Shown: one piece after another, positions 25,297 through 34,403 of the stretch
Layout of the letters: each line of letters opens with the position of its first letter
Numbering within the stretch: the first letter of the stretch is position 1
Assembly: GCA_963727035.1 (NCBI GenBank)
Contig: CAVSEY010000003.1
Span: forward strand, 62,001 to 126,000
Direction of reading: 5' to 3'
DNA length: 64,000 bases
From: Rhodoblastus sp963727035
GTDB taxonomy: Bacteria; Pseudomonadota; Alphaproteobacteria; Rhizobiales; Beijerinckiaceae
Made by a program: the position numbers and the translations under genes
Notes under the pieces: model-generated
Databases searched by the model: none
Seen by the model: the letters and a program-made list of their open reading frames with translations, nothing else
Told to the model about the DNA's origin: nothing

Positions 25297-27465
25297 ATGA
25301 ATGAAATGTCGAAGGCTCAGGGAAAATGTCCCGTGGCGCACGGCGCCGTCACATCCGCCGGCGACGCCATAGATTGGTGGCCGAAGGCGCTCAATCTCGA
25401 CATCCTTCATCAGCATGACGCCAAGACCAATCCCATGCCGAAGGGTTTCAACTACCGGGACGAGGTCAAGAAACTCGATTTCGCGGCGCTCAAGCAAGAC
25501 CTTCACGCGCTGATGACCGACAGCCAGGACTGGTGGCCGGCGGATTGGGGCCATTATGGCGGGTTGATGATCCGCATGGCCTGGCATTCGGCGGGCACCT
25601 ACCGCATCGCCGACGGGCGCGGCGGCGGCGGCAGGGGCAATCAGCGTTTCGCCCCGATCAATTCCTGGCCGGACAATGTCAATCTCGACAAGGCGCGCCG
25701 GCTGCTGTGGCCGATCAAGAAGAAATACGGCAACAAGTTGAGCTGGGCCGACCTGATCATCCTGGCCGGCAATATCGCCTATGAGTTGATGGGGTTCAAA
25801 ACCTTCGGCTATGGCTTCGGCCGCGAGGACATCTGGCATCCGGACAAGGACACCTATTGGGGTTCGGAGAAGCAATGGCTGGCCCCGACGGGCAGCGACG
25901 GCAACCGCTATTCCGGCGAGCGCGACCTCGAGAACCCGCTGGCCGCGGTGATGATGGGCCTGATCTATGTGAACCCCGAAGGCGTGGACGGCAAGCCCGA
26001 TCCGCTGAAGACCGCGCGCGACGTCCGCGAGACCTTCGCCCGCATGGCGATGAACGACGAGGAAACCGTGGCTTTGACCGCGGGCGGCCACACCGTCGGC
26101 AAGACCCACGGCAATGGCGACGCCGCCAGGCTCGGCCCGGTTCCGGAAGGCGCCGACGTCGAGGAACAGGGCCTGGGCTGGATGAACCATTCCAGCCGGA
26201 GCGTCGGCCGCAATACGATGTCCAGCGGTCTCGAAGGGGCCTGGACCACGCATCCGACCCGGTGGGACAATGGCTATTTCGACATGTTGCTCAACCATGA
26301 GTGGGAGCTGAAGAAAAGCCCCGCCGGCGCCTGGCAATGGGAGCCGATCGACATCAAGGAAGAGGACATGCCGGTCGATGTCGAGGATTCCTCGATCCGA
26401 CATAAGCCGATGATGACCGACGCCGACATGGCGATGAAAATGGATCCGGAATATCGCAAGATTTCGGAGCGCTTCCACAAGGACCAGGCCGCCTTCTCCG
26501 ATGCTTTTGCGCGGGCCTGGTTCAAGCTCACCCATCGCGACATGGGGCCCAAGGCGCGTTACATCGGCCCGGATGTGCCGAGCGAAGACCTGATCTGGCA
26601 GGACCCCGTTCCGGCCGGGCGCCGCGACTATGACGTGAACGCGGTCAAGGCCCGCATCGCCGCCAGCGGCCTGTCCGTCGCTGAAATGGTGACGACCGCC
26701 TGGGACAGCGCCCGCACCTTCCGCGGCTCCGACAAACGCGGCGGCGCCAATGGCGCGCGCATCCGCCTCAGCCCCCAGAAGGACTGGGACGGCAATGAGC
26801 CGGCGCGTCTCGCCAAGGTTCTGGCCGTGTTGGAGCCGATCGCCAAAGAAAGCGGCGCGAGCCTTGCCGACGTGATCGTGCTCGCCGGCAATGTCGGCGT
26901 GGAACAGGCGATCAAGGCCGCCGGATTCAACGTGGAGGCTCCCTTCGCGCCGGGCCGCGGCGACGCGAGCGAGGCCATGACCGACGCCGCGTCTTTCGCG
27001 GTGCTGGAGCCGCTCCATGACGGCTATCGCAACTGGCTGAAGAAGGATTATGTCGTCACGCCGGAAGAGATGCTGCTCGACCGCACCCAGTTGATGGGCC
27101 TGACCGCCGTCGAGATGACCTGCCTGATCGGCGGCATGCGCGCGCTTGGGGCCAATCATGGCGGCGCGAAGCATGGCGTCTTCACCGATCGTGAAGGCGT
27201 CCTGACCAATGACTTCTTCGTCAACCTGACCGACATGGCCAATAGCTGGGTTCCGGCGGGCGCCAACCTCTATGAGGTTCGCGACCGCACGACCGGCAAG
27301 GTCAAATGGACGGCGACCCGGGTCGATCTCGTCTTCGGGTCGAACTCGATTTTGCGCGCCTATGCGGAAGTCTATGCGCAGGACGACAACAAGGAGAAAT
27401 TCGTTCGCGACTTCGTCGCCGCCTGGACCAAGGTGATGAACGCCGACCGCTTCGATCTCGCCTGA
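25297..27465 (+). CDS. katG: Catalase-peroxidase
   Basis: 722 residues from ATG 25297, which has a strong GGGAGGAGG ten bases upstream; full length. Bifunctional haem enzyme removing H2O2 and organic peroxides. Distal haem residues Arg, Trp and His are in RMAWHSAGTYR; the proximal histidine in GGHTVGKTHG. The Tyr of GLIYVNPEG and the Met of RMAMNDEE complete the Met-Tyr-Trp adduct that gives catalase activity. The second, non-haem half follows. A strong terminator ends the transcript. Peroxiredoxin next door suggests a peroxide-defence neighbourhood. Confidence 0.97.
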   Translation: MNEMSKAQGKCPVAHGAVTSAGDAIDWWPKALNLDILHQHDAKTNPMPKGFNYRDEVKKLDFAALKQDLHALMTDSQDWWPADWGHYGGLMIRMAWHSAGTYRIADGRGGGGRGNQRFAPINSWPDNVNLDKARRLLWPIKKKYGNKLSWADLIILAGNIAYELMGFKTFGYGFGREDIWHPDKDTYWGSEKQWLAPTGSDGNRYSGERDLENPLAAVMMGLIYVNPEGVDGKPDPLKTARDVRETFARMAMNDEETVALTAGGHTVGKTHGNGDAARLGPVPEGADVEEQGLGWMNHSSRSVGRNTMSSGLEGAWTTHPTRWDNGYFDMLLNHEWELKKSPAGAWQWEPIDIKEEDMPVDVEDSSIRHKPMMTDADMAMKMDPEYRKISERFHKDQAAFSDAFARAWFKLTHRDMGPKARYIGPDVPSEDLIWQDPVPAGRRDYDVNAVKARIAASGLSVAEMVTTAWDSARTFRGSDKRGGANGARIRLSPQKDWDGNEPARLAKVLAVLEPIAKESGASLADVIVLAGNVGVEQAIKAAGFNVEAPFAPGRGDASEAMTDAASFAVLEPLHDGYRNWLKKDYVVTPEEMLLDRTQLMGLTAVEMTCLIGGMRALGANHGGAKHGVFTDREGVLTNDFFVNLTDMANSWVPAGANLYEVRDRTTGKVKWTATRVDLVFGSNSILRAYAEVYAQDDNKEKFVRDFVAAWTKVMNADRFDLA

Positions 27466-27491
27466 CCGGCGCGGAAAATCCCGGATGAAGG

Positions 27492-27525
27492 GGGCGGCGT
27501 TTCAAGGCGGCTTGAAACGCCGCCC
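27492..27525 (+). terminator. Strong hairpin terminator after katG
   Basis: Fifteen-base perfect stem (27492-27506 with 27511-27525) around a GCGG tetraloop, followed by TTCCC only. Very stable; weak T-run, so termination may need Rho or the stem may protect the 3' end. Confidence 0.75.
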
Positions 27526-27603
27526 TTCCCTGTCGGAAAGGTCAAACTTTCGGACGGTCTGGCGCGTAGAACATGTGTCGGAACGCCAAAAAGGGGACAC
27601 ATC

Positions 27604-28155
27604 ATGAAAAGCTTGGTCGCGGGGCTTCTTGTAGGTCTGTTGTGCGCGACCGCGAGCCGGGCGGAAATGAAGATCGGCGCCATGGCGCCGGATTTCACCC
27701 TTCAGGCGGCGGTCGGCGGCAAGACCTTTTCCTTCCATCTCGCCCAGGCGCTGAAAAAAGGCCCGGTCGTGCTTTATTTCTATCCCAAGTCGTTCACCCC
27801 CGGCTGCACCATCGAGGCGCATGAATTCGCCGAGAACGCCGCCAATTTCGCGGACGCCGGCGCGAGCCTGATCGGCGTCTCGAACGACACGATCGCAACC
27901 CAGATCGATTTTTCGTCGCGCGAATGCCGCGACAAATTCCCGGTCGGCGCCGACGCCGACGGCAAGGTCATTCGCGCCTATGATTCGCAAATGCTGAAGC
28001 TCGGCGGTTTGGGGCCGGCGATGGCGAATCGCGTTTCCTATGTGATCGCGCCGGACGGCCGGATTCTTTATGTTTATGTCGATTCCTCGCCTTATAAACA
28101 TATCACCAACACCCTGGCCGTCGTGCGCAAGTGGCGGGCGGATCATCCGCTCTGA
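27604..28155 (+). CDS. Exported peroxiredoxin, PrxQ/BCP-like
   Basis: 183 residues with a Sec signal peptide (MKSLVAGLLVGLLCATASRAE), so it acts in the periplasm. AhpC/TSA fold; peroxidatic cysteine in SFTPGCTIEAHEF. Typical PrxQ has a second cysteine five residues later; here that place is Ala/His (TIEAHEF). Another cysteine in SSRECRDKF about 45 residues on may resolve the disulfide, or the enzyme works as 1-Cys. The ATG follows GGGGACACATC. Monocistronic, just after katG. Confidence 0.88.
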   Translation: MKSLVAGLLVGLLCATASRAEMKIGAMAPDFTLQAAVGGKTFSFHLAQALKKGPVVLYFYPKSFTPGCTIEAHEFAENAANFADAGASLIGVSNDTIATQIDFSSRECRDKFPVGADADGKVIRAYDSQMLKLGGLGPAMANRVSYVIAPDGRILYVYVDSSPYKHITNTLAVVRKWRADHPL

Positions 28156-28290
28156 ACGCCTCGGTCCGCTCCACCGATCAGACCGCAAAAGCCATGCGCG
28201 GCCCGGATCGAGGGCTGACGCCTGCCGCGTCCTGGTCTATGGATCAGCGCGAAACACAAGAACGAAGGTTGATAACGGAGACCTGGGCCA

Positions 28291-29190
28291 ATGACCGGAG
28301 ATGTGGCGGCCGTCGAGGCCAGCGATTTCGCGATGCGCAACTGGAAGGCGAAGGACGCCGGCCCGGTTCGGATCGGCTCGCCCGCGCATCTGCGCATGTT
28401 CGCGCAAATGCTGCTCGACACCCATAATCCGTACAAACCGGCAGTGATCGAATGGCCGAAACTCGCGCCGGACGCCCTGGCGCGGGTCACCTCGCTGCCG
28501 ATCTGGGACATCGCCGTCCAGACCGAGGGCCGCGCCTCGATCCGGGTCAAGAGCTTCGCCGCCACCGTGACCGAGCCCCTGCTGCGGCAAGCTTTGGAGA
28601 TGGACGCGGGCGAAGAGGAGCGCCACAAGGTCGTCCTGTCCAAACTGGTCGAGGCCTATGGGATCAAGCTCGCCCCCGAGCCCGATTACGCTGCGCCCAA
28701 GGACGCGCTCTGGGCGTGGCTCGTGACCGGTTACAGCGAATGCATCGACAGTTTCTTCGCCTTCGGCCTGTTCGAAACCGCGCGCCGCTCGGGCTTTTTC
28801 CCCGACGAGCTGGTCGAGACCTTCGAGCCGGTGATCCAGGAGGAGGCGCGCCATATCCTGTTCTTCGTCAACTGGGTCGCGTGGCGGCGGCGCAACCTGC
28901 CGCTCCTGAAACGCCTGTCGTTCCGGCTGACCGAAATCGCGGTCTGGATGTTCCTGATATATGAGCGGATCGGCATCGCGCGCGGCTTGGACACCGGCGG
29001 CGAAATGCAGGACGCCAATTTCGCCATGCAGGGATCGAGCGCGATCGGCGTGGACCTGTCGCTGGCGGAGCTGATCGATCTCTGTCTCGCCGAGAACGAC
29101 CGCCGCATGGCTGGCTATGACCAGAGGCTGCTCCGGCCGAGGCTGGCTCCGACGCTCGCGCGATTCGCCCGGCGTTTCATCAAGCCGTGA
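28291..29190 (+). CDS. Ferritin-like di-iron protein of unknown function
   Basis: 299 residues, alpha-helical. Two E-E-x-R-H type iron-binding helices are visible: DAGEEERHKVVL (about residues 110-121) and VIQEEARHILFFVNW (about 188-202), with further Glu in AVTEPLL and YSECIDSF. This resembles ferritin-like/rubrerythrin-type proteins found next to desaturase and hydroxylase families. Amphipathic WMFLIYERIG may touch the membrane. Oxidase or iron-handling role is possible; substrate unknown. Weak ACGGAG upstream of ATG. Confidence 0.7.
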   Translation: MTGDVAAVEASDFAMRNWKAKDAGPVRIGSPAHLRMFAQMLLDTHNPYKPAVIEWPKLAPDALARVTSLPIWDIAVQTEGRASIRVKSFAATVTEPLLRQALEMDAGEEERHKVVLSKLVEAYGIKLAPEPDYAAPKDALWAWLVTGYSECIDSFFAFGLFETARRSGFFPDELVETFEPVIQEEARHILFFVNWVAWRRRNLPLLKRLSFRLTEIAVWMFLIYERIGIARGLDTGGEMQDANFAMQGSSAIGVDLSLAELIDLCLAENDRRMAGYDQRLLRPRLAPTLARFARRFIKP

Positions 29191-29330
29191 AGCGGCGCGG
29201 CCCGGCAAGGCGCGAAACCTTCCGCGGCCGCCCGGCGCCCCGCGGCTCTCGAACGACGATTCGAACCGACACGGCCAGCCTCGCTGGCGCCGAAGGATTT
29301 AGCGCCGCGGGGTATTTTCATTTTGTCGCA

Positions 29331-29358
29331 TTCGAATATGATGGTGCGTAAATATAAG
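29331..29358 (+). promoter_or_regulatory. Predicted sat promoter with overlapping palindrome
   Basis: TTCGAA at 29331-29336, 16 bases, TATAAG at 29353-29358. The palindrome ATTCGAAT (29330-29337) covers the -35 element. The same layout (TTGTAA-16-TATAAG with palindrome over -35) precedes aprB. Confidence 0.5.
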
Positions 29359-29457
29359 CTTGAGCTTAGCCTTGAGCGCGGCCTGCTGGGCTGGCCGCGG
29401 GGCGATGGCCGAGACTTGTCGGCAAAACCATGTCGGCACAACAACGGAGGAAACTAG

Positions 29458-30663
29458 GTGGTTGATCTTATTGAACCTCATGGATCGAAAGAGCTTCACC
29501 CGCTCTTCGTCGCCGACTCGAACGAGAACGAGAAGCTGCGGCAAGAGGCGGAAAGCCTGCCGTCGATCATCGTCACCTCCGCCGCCGCCGCCAACGCGGT
29601 CATGCTGGGCGCCGGCTATTTCAACCCTCTGACCGGTTATATGAACAAGGCGGACGCTCTCTCCGTCGCCCGCGACATGAAGACCACCAAGGGGCTGTTC
29701 TGGCCGGTTCCCGTCCTCAACCTGCTCAAGGACGCCTCGGCCGTGAAGGCGGGCAGCCGGATCGCGCTGCGCGACCCCAATGTCCCGGGCAACCCCGTTC
29801 TGGCCGTGATGGACATCGAGGCCGTCGAGACGCTCAGCGACGAAGAGGCCGCCCTGATCATCGAAAAGGTCTACCGCACCTCGGACCCCAAGCATCCGGG
29901 CGTCGCCGCCTTCGAGGCGCAAGGCCGCGCGGTCGTCTCCGGCCCGATCAAGGTTCTGAATTTCAGCTATTTCCAGACCGAATTCCCCGACACGTTCCGC
30001 ACCGCGGTCGAAATCCGCAACGAAATCAAGGAACGCGGCTGGAAAAAGGTCGTCGCCTTCCAGACCCGCAACCCGATGCACCGCGCCCATGAGGAACTGT
30101 GCCGGATGGCGATGGAGCGCCTCGGCGCCGACGGCCTGGTCATCCACATGCTGCTCGGCAAGCTCAAGGCGGGCGACATTCCCGCCCCCGTGCGCGACGC
30201 CGCGATCCGCAAGATGGTCGAAGTCTATTTCCCGCCGAACACGGTGATGGTGACGGGCTATGGCTTCGACATGCTCTATGCCGGCCCGCGCGAGGCGCTG
30301 CTGCATGCGGTCTTCCGCCAGAACATGGGCGCGTCCTATCTCATCGTCGGCCGCGACCACGCCGGCGTCGGCGATTATTACGGGCCGTTCGACGCCCAGA
30401 CGATTTTCGACGACGTGCCGTTGGGAAGCCTGAAGATCGACATCTTCCGCGCCGACAACACCGCCTATTCGAAAAAACTGAAAAAGGTGGTGATGATGTG
30501 CGAGGCGCCCGACCACACCAAGGAAGACTTCATCGCCCTGTCGGGCACCAAGGTGCGCGAAATGCTCGGCCAGGGCATGGCCCCGCCGCCGGAATTCTCG
30601 CGCGCCGAAGTGGCCGAAATCCTGATCGGCTATTATCATGAGCTGGACAGCCACGCCAAATGA
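29458..30663 (+). CDS. sat: Dissimilatory ATP sulfurylase (sulfate adenylyltransferase)
   Basis: 401 residues, starting at GTG 29458 eight bases after GGAGG. Interconverts ATP plus sulfate with APS plus pyrophosphate; in sulfur oxidisers it makes ATP from APS. This is the single-chain PUA/Sat type, not the CysDN heterodimer. The nucleotide motif QTRNPMHRAHE (about residues 201-211) and GRDHAGVGDYYGP (about 299-311) are intact. No APS-kinase domain is fused, in line with a dissimilatory role. It leads the plus-strand sulfur block; an ankyrin gene and aprBA follow, separated by a hairpin. Confidence 0.95.
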   Translation: MVDLIEPHGSKELHPLFVADSNENEKLRQEAESLPSIIVTSAAAANAVMLGAGYFNPLTGYMNKADALSVARDMKTTKGLFWPVPVLNLLKDASAVKAGSRIALRDPNVPGNPVLAVMDIEAVETLSDEEAALIIEKVYRTSDPKHPGVAAFEAQGRAVVSGPIKVLNFSYFQTEFPDTFRTAVEIRNEIKERGWKKVVAFQTRNPMHRAHEELCRMAMERLGADGLVIHMLLGKLKAGDIPAPVRDAAIRKMVEVYFPPNTVMVTGYGFDMLYAGPREALLHAVFRQNMGASYLIVGRDHAGVGDYYGPFDAQTIFDDVPLGSLKIDIFRADNTAYSKKLKKVVMMCEAPDHTKEDFIALSGTKVREMLGQGMAPPPEFSRAEVAEILIGYYHELDSHAK

Positions 30664-30708
30664 CGCTTGAGCGGCGGCGAGTCCCGCCGACCCGACTTTA
30701 AAAAGCCG

Positions 30709-30737
30709 GCGCCTGGATTTTTTCAAAATCCGGGCGC
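30709..30737 (+). terminator. Hairpin after sat
   Basis: GCGCCTGGATTTT and AAAATCCGGGCGC form a 13-base stem with one G-T pair and a short TTC loop. Only TTCTTATTT follows, so it may terminate partly or stabilise the sat mRNA. Confidence 0.6.
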
Positions 30738-30782
30738 TTCTTATTTCGAGAAAGCGCGCGATCCGCGACAGGAGCGTGAAAA

Positions 30783-31292
30783 ATGACCACGGCCCATCGT
30801 TACTGGGTCCGCTCGCCCGACGGGCGCGTCGCCTATGGCTTCGAGCGCGAACAGGCCGCCATTGCGGTGGCGTTCGAATATGGGGTCGGCGCGGCGGTCG
30901 TCGACACCCTGGCCCAGGCCTATATGCCGCTGCTGCAAATCGTCGAGCGCAGCGACGGCGAATTGCGCCTCGCGCTCGGGCCCGTCGGCGGCTGGGACAC
31001 TGGCCGATTCGGCCTCGACCGCGACCTGATCGAAGCGATCAAGAAGGGCCGCGTGGAGATCGTTCACGCATTTCTCGCCAAGGGCGCTTCGGCGAACGCC
31101 GTTGACGACCGGGGCGGACGCGCCCTGCATTGGGCGGCGTCGCGCGGCGATGCGAGCGTCGTCGAGCTGCTGCTGAACCAGGGCGCCGACATCGCCGCGC
31201 TCGACGCCTCGGGCCGCTCGCCGCTCGCGGTGGCCGAGGCGCGCGGCAAAAAAGACATCGCGGATCTGCTGCGCAGCCGCGGCGCGCGTTGA
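30783..31292 (+). CDS. Ankyrin-repeat protein between sat and aprBA
   Basis: 169 residues. N-terminal 75 residues (HRYWVRSPDGRVAYGFEREQ...) have no recognised fold; from about residue 78 come two full and one partial ankyrin repeat (RDLIEAIKKGRVEIVHAFLAK, GGRALHWAASRGDASVVELL, SGRSPLAVAEARGKKDIADLL). No signal peptide. Ankyrin repeats bind proteins; its place between sat and aprB suggests a scaffold or assembly partner of these enzymes, which is inference only. ATG follows GGAGCGTGAAAA. Confidence 0.8.
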   Translation: MTTAHRYWVRSPDGRVAYGFEREQAAIAVAFEYGVGAAVVDTLAQAYMPLLQIVERSDGELRLALGPVGGWDTGRFGLDRDLIEAIKKGRVEIVHAFLAKGASANAVDDRGGRALHWAASRGDASVVELLLNQGADIAALDASGRSPLAVAEARGKKDIADLLRSRGAR

Positions 31293-31739
31293 ACGAATCG
31301 TCCGGCGCCCGATTGCGTCAGATTCTGCTTGCCTGTTATTCGTCCGACTTTATTCTGCGCGGGCTGTCGCGACCGACGAGGACAGGCTCCGTTTGTGAAC
31401 TTCGTCCTTTTAGAATAACTCTAGACTGCCCGCACAGGTCTCGAACCGCCGAGACCAAGTCTTCATTGATGAATATTTTTTGATGATTTGATCGGCATTC
31501 AGAAACAATTGGCGACGGGTCGCGAGGAATCAAGCCTCTTTGCGGCATTTACTGAAACGCCGCCCGCGCCAACGATCCAAAAACGTGAGCCCGGCATATA
31601 TTCCAATATTGTAATATCCTGCCCCCGTGATATAAGCGACGCCGCGATGCGCGGTCTGGGCTTCTGCGAGGCCTGGTGGGCGCGCCCGCGCGATTTAACC
31701 ATATGAAGCGCCAAGCCTAATTCAGTTGGGAGGACAACG
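31293..31739 (+). promoter_or_regulatory. aprBA upstream region with promoter and AT-rich operator
   Basis: 447 bases without a gene. A seven-base stem (31437-31443/31450-31456) lies early. The likely promoter is TTGTAA at 31609-31614, 16 bases, TATAAG at 31631-31636. The imperfect palindrome TTCCAATATTGTAA (31601-31614, core CAATATTG) overlaps the -35 box, as expected for a repressor site. The leader to the aprB ATG is about 100 bases; GGGAGGA precedes the ATG. Confidence 0.55.
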
Positions 31740-32165
31740 ATGCCGACTTTTGTACACACGGACAAGTGTGACGGCTGCAAAGGGGGACAGGTCACTGCGT
31801 GCATGTATATCTGCCCGAATGACCTGATGAAGCTCGACACAGTACGCATGAAGGCGTTCAACCAGGAGCCGGATCAGTGCTGGGAATGCCAGTGCTGCGT
31901 CAAGGCTTGCCCGCAGCAGGCCATCGAGGTCCGCGCCTTCCAGGATTGGGTTCCGATGGGCGGCGCCGCGATCCCGCTGCGCACCGACAACGCCATCATG
32001 TGGACCATCAAGTTCCGCGACGGCGAGATCAAGCGCTTCAAGTTCCCGGTTCGCACCACCCCGGTCAGCTCGATCGACCCCTACGGCAACAAGCCGGCCC
32101 CGGGCGACATCAACGACCATCGCTTCTTCACCGAAGAAGGCAAGGAACTGCCGCGCATCTCGTGA
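31740..32165 (+). CDS. aprB: Adenylylsulfate reductase beta subunit
   Basis: 141 residues. Iron-sulfur subunit of APS reductase, carrying electrons between the quinone-linked complex and the AprA flavin. Two 4Fe-4S clusters: CDGCKGGQVTACMYICP (from residue 10) and CWECQCCVKACP (about residues 48-59). The C-terminal 70 residues form the arm that wraps around AprA. Upstream GGGAGGACAACG ends at the ATG. The AprA gene follows after 102 bases. Length and the tail fit the dissimilatory enzyme; assimilatory CysH is unrelated. Confidence 0.97.
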   Translation: MPTFVHTDKCDGCKGGQVTACMYICPNDLMKLDTVRMKAFNQEPDQCWECQCCVKACPQQAIEVRAFQDWVPMGGAAIPLRTDNAIMWTIKFRDGEIKRFKFPVRTTPVSSIDPYGNKPAPGDINDHRFFTEEGKELPRIS

Positions 32166-32267
32166 TGCACGGCCGCTGATATCCGTCAAACAAGAACATC
32201 AATCGACTTGAGCGCGTGGGCCCGGCTGCATGTTGCCGGGAGTCGCGTTACGGGAGTTTAGTGAAAA

Positions 32268-34220
32268 ATGAGCGAACCGAGCTTTGGCAATCCCGAGATC
32301 GTTGAGATCGAAACCGACATCCTCCTCGTCGGCGGCGGCATGGCCGCTTGCGGCGCCGCCTATGAGGCTAAGCGCTGGGCCGGCGACAAGGTGAAGATCA
32401 CCCTGGTCGACAAGGCCGCCATGGACCGCTCCGGCGCGGTCGCGATGGGCCTTTCGGCGATCAACACCTACCTCGGCCAGAACACCCCGGAAGACTATTG
32501 CCGTTACGTTTCGGCCGACCTTATGGGCATCACCCGCGACGACCTGGTCTATGACGTCGGCCGTCACGTCGACGATTCGGTGCACCTGTTCGAAGAATGG
32601 GGCCTGCCGATCTGGAAGGAAATGGAAGGCGGCCGCGTCGACGGCGCGAGCTGGCAGAAGGCCGGCGGCCTGTCCCTCAAGGACGGCGGCAAGCCGGTGC
32701 GTTCCGGCAAATGGCAGATCATGATCAACGGCGAAGGCTACAAGCCGATCGTCGCCGAAGCCGCCAAGAAGGCCCTCGGGATGGAGAACATCTACGAGCG
32801 CGTCTTCATCGTGAAGTACCTGCTCGACGCCAACAACCCCAACCAGGTCGCGGGCGCGGTCGGCTTCTCGGTTCGCGAGCACAAGCTCTATGTCTTCAAG
32901 GCCAAGGCGATCCTCAACGTCGCCGGCGGCGCGGTGAACGTGTTCCGTCCCCGCACCACGGGTGAAGGCATGGGCCGCGTGTGGTATCCGGTGTGGAACG
33001 CCGGCTCGACCTACGCCATGGCGGCGGAAGTCGGCGCCGAGCTGACCATGATGGAAAACCGCTTCGTCCCGACCCGCTTCAAGGACGGCTACGGCCCGGT
33101 CGGCGCCTGGTTCCTGCTGTTCAAGTCCAAGGCGACCAACGCCTTCGGCGAGGACTATGTGGTCAAGAACGCGGACATGCTCACCGCCTTCGCGCCTTAC
33201 GACAAGGCGGTCGTGGTGCCGTCCTGCCTGCGCAACCATGCGATGCTCAAGGAAATGAAGGATGGTCGCGGCCCGATCCTGATGGATACGCCCACCGCGA
33301 TGAAGAAGCTCGCCGAGACGCTCACGCCGAAGGAAGTCAAGCACCTCGAAGCCGAGGCCTGGGAAGACTTCCTCGACATGTGCATCGGCCAGGCCGGCGT
33401 TTGGGCGGGTCTGAACATCCGTCCGGAACAGCAGGTTTCCGAACTCATGCCGACCGAGCCCTATCTGCTCGGCTCGCATTCCGGCTGCTGCGGCATCTGG
33501 GTGTCGGGTCCGTCGGACATCGCGCCGCCGGAATGGCAGTGGGGCTACAACCGCATGACCACGGTCAAGGGCCTGTTCACCGCCGGCGACGGCGTCGGCG
33601 CCTCGGGCCACAAGTTCTCGTCGGGTTCGCATGCTGAAGGCCGCATCGCCGGCAAGAACATGGTCAAGTTCTGCCTCGACAACGCCGACTTCAAGCCGTC
33701 GCTCAAGGGCGATATCAAGGCGATCACGGAAGAGATCTATCGTCCTGTGCGCAACTACTTCGAGCACAAGGACAAGACGACCGCCGAGGACATCAATCCG
33801 TTCTACATCACGCCGCGCATGTTCCAGATGCGTCTGCAGAAGATCATGGACGAATACGTCGCCGGTGTGGCCACCTACTACCAGACCAATGGCGAAATGC
33901 TGAAAAGGGCGACGCATTACCTCACGATGCTGAAAGAAGACAGCGTCAATATGCGCGCCAAGGATCTGCATGAGCTGATGCGCGCCTGGGAAAACTACCA
34001 TCGTCTGTGGACTGGCGAGGCGCATATGCGCCACATCCAGTTCCGCGAAGAAACCCGCTATCCGGGCTTCTATTATCGCGCCGATTATCCCAATCTCGAC
34101 GACGCCAACTGGAAGGTGTTCGTCAACTCGCGCTTCGACCCCGAGACCAAGACCTGGGCCCTCAAGAAGGTTCCGCACAAGGATCTTGTTCCGAAGGTCT
34201 ATGGCGCCGCCAAGCACTAA
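32268..34220 (+). CDS. aprA: Adenylylsulfate reductase alpha subunit
   Basis: 650 residues, full length. FAD subunit that interconverts APS with sulfite plus AMP. It belongs to the fumarate-reductase flavoprotein family: FAD-binding LLVGGGMAACGAAYEAKRW near residue 21, capping domain, and conserved Apr stretches such as MENRFVPTRFKDGYGPVG and GSHSGCCGIWVSGP, where substrate contacts lie. Works with AprB in the cytoplasm. A perfect terminator follows immediately, so aprBA is one unit. Which direction it runs cannot be told from the gene; tree placement of AprA would separate oxidative from reductive lineages. Confidence 0.97.
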   Translation: MSEPSFGNPEIVEIETDILLVGGGMAACGAAYEAKRWAGDKVKITLVDKAAMDRSGAVAMGLSAINTYLGQNTPEDYCRYVSADLMGITRDDLVYDVGRHVDDSVHLFEEWGLPIWKEMEGGRVDGASWQKAGGLSLKDGGKPVRSGKWQIMINGEGYKPIVAEAAKKALGMENIYERVFIVKYLLDANNPNQVAGAVGFSVREHKLYVFKAKAILNVAGGAVNVFRPRTTGEGMGRVWYPVWNAGSTYAMAAEVGAELTMMENRFVPTRFKDGYGPVGAWFLLFKSKATNAFGEDYVVKNADMLTAFAPYDKAVVVPSCLRNHAMLKEMKDGRGPILMDTPTAMKKLAETLTPKEVKHLEAEAWEDFLDMCIGQAGVWAGLNIRPEQQVSELMPTEPYLLGSHSGCCGIWVSGPSDIAPPEWQWGYNRMTTVKGLFTAGDGVGASGHKFSSGSHAEGRIAGKNMVKFCLDNADFKPSLKGDIKAITEEIYRPVRNYFEHKDKTTAEDINPFYITPRMFQMRLQKIMDEYVAGVATYYQTNGEMLKRATHYLTMLKEDSVNMRAKDLHELMRAWENYHRLWTGEAHMRHIQFREETRYPGFYYRADYPNLDDANWKVFVNSRFDPETKTWALKKVPHKDLVPKVYGAAKH

Positions 34221-34231
34221 TGCACTATATG

Positions 34232-34264
34232 TTCGGGGCCGGTTCAGCCGGCCCCGAATTTTTT
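34232..34264 (+). terminator. Rho-independent terminator after aprA
   Basis: TTCGGGGCCGG pairs with CCGGCCCCGAA around TTCAG, followed by TTTTTT; 11-base perfect stem, the best terminator in the window. Confidence 0.95.
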
Positions 34265-34403
34265 AATCGGGCTTAGGATTGTCGCCGAAATTGCGCCACG
34301 TTTCGTGTGGCAATATCTACGCCTTAGAGTTTCGGTCCGGCTCAACACTAGAACAAGAATATACCCAGGCTGGCCCGTGACGTTATAACTGGGGGGCACC
34401 GTT

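Noticed and set aside
29458..30663. sat as an assimilatory gene
   Set aside because: No cysDN, cysC or cysH is near; it is grouped with aprBA and qmo, which points to dissimilatory use.
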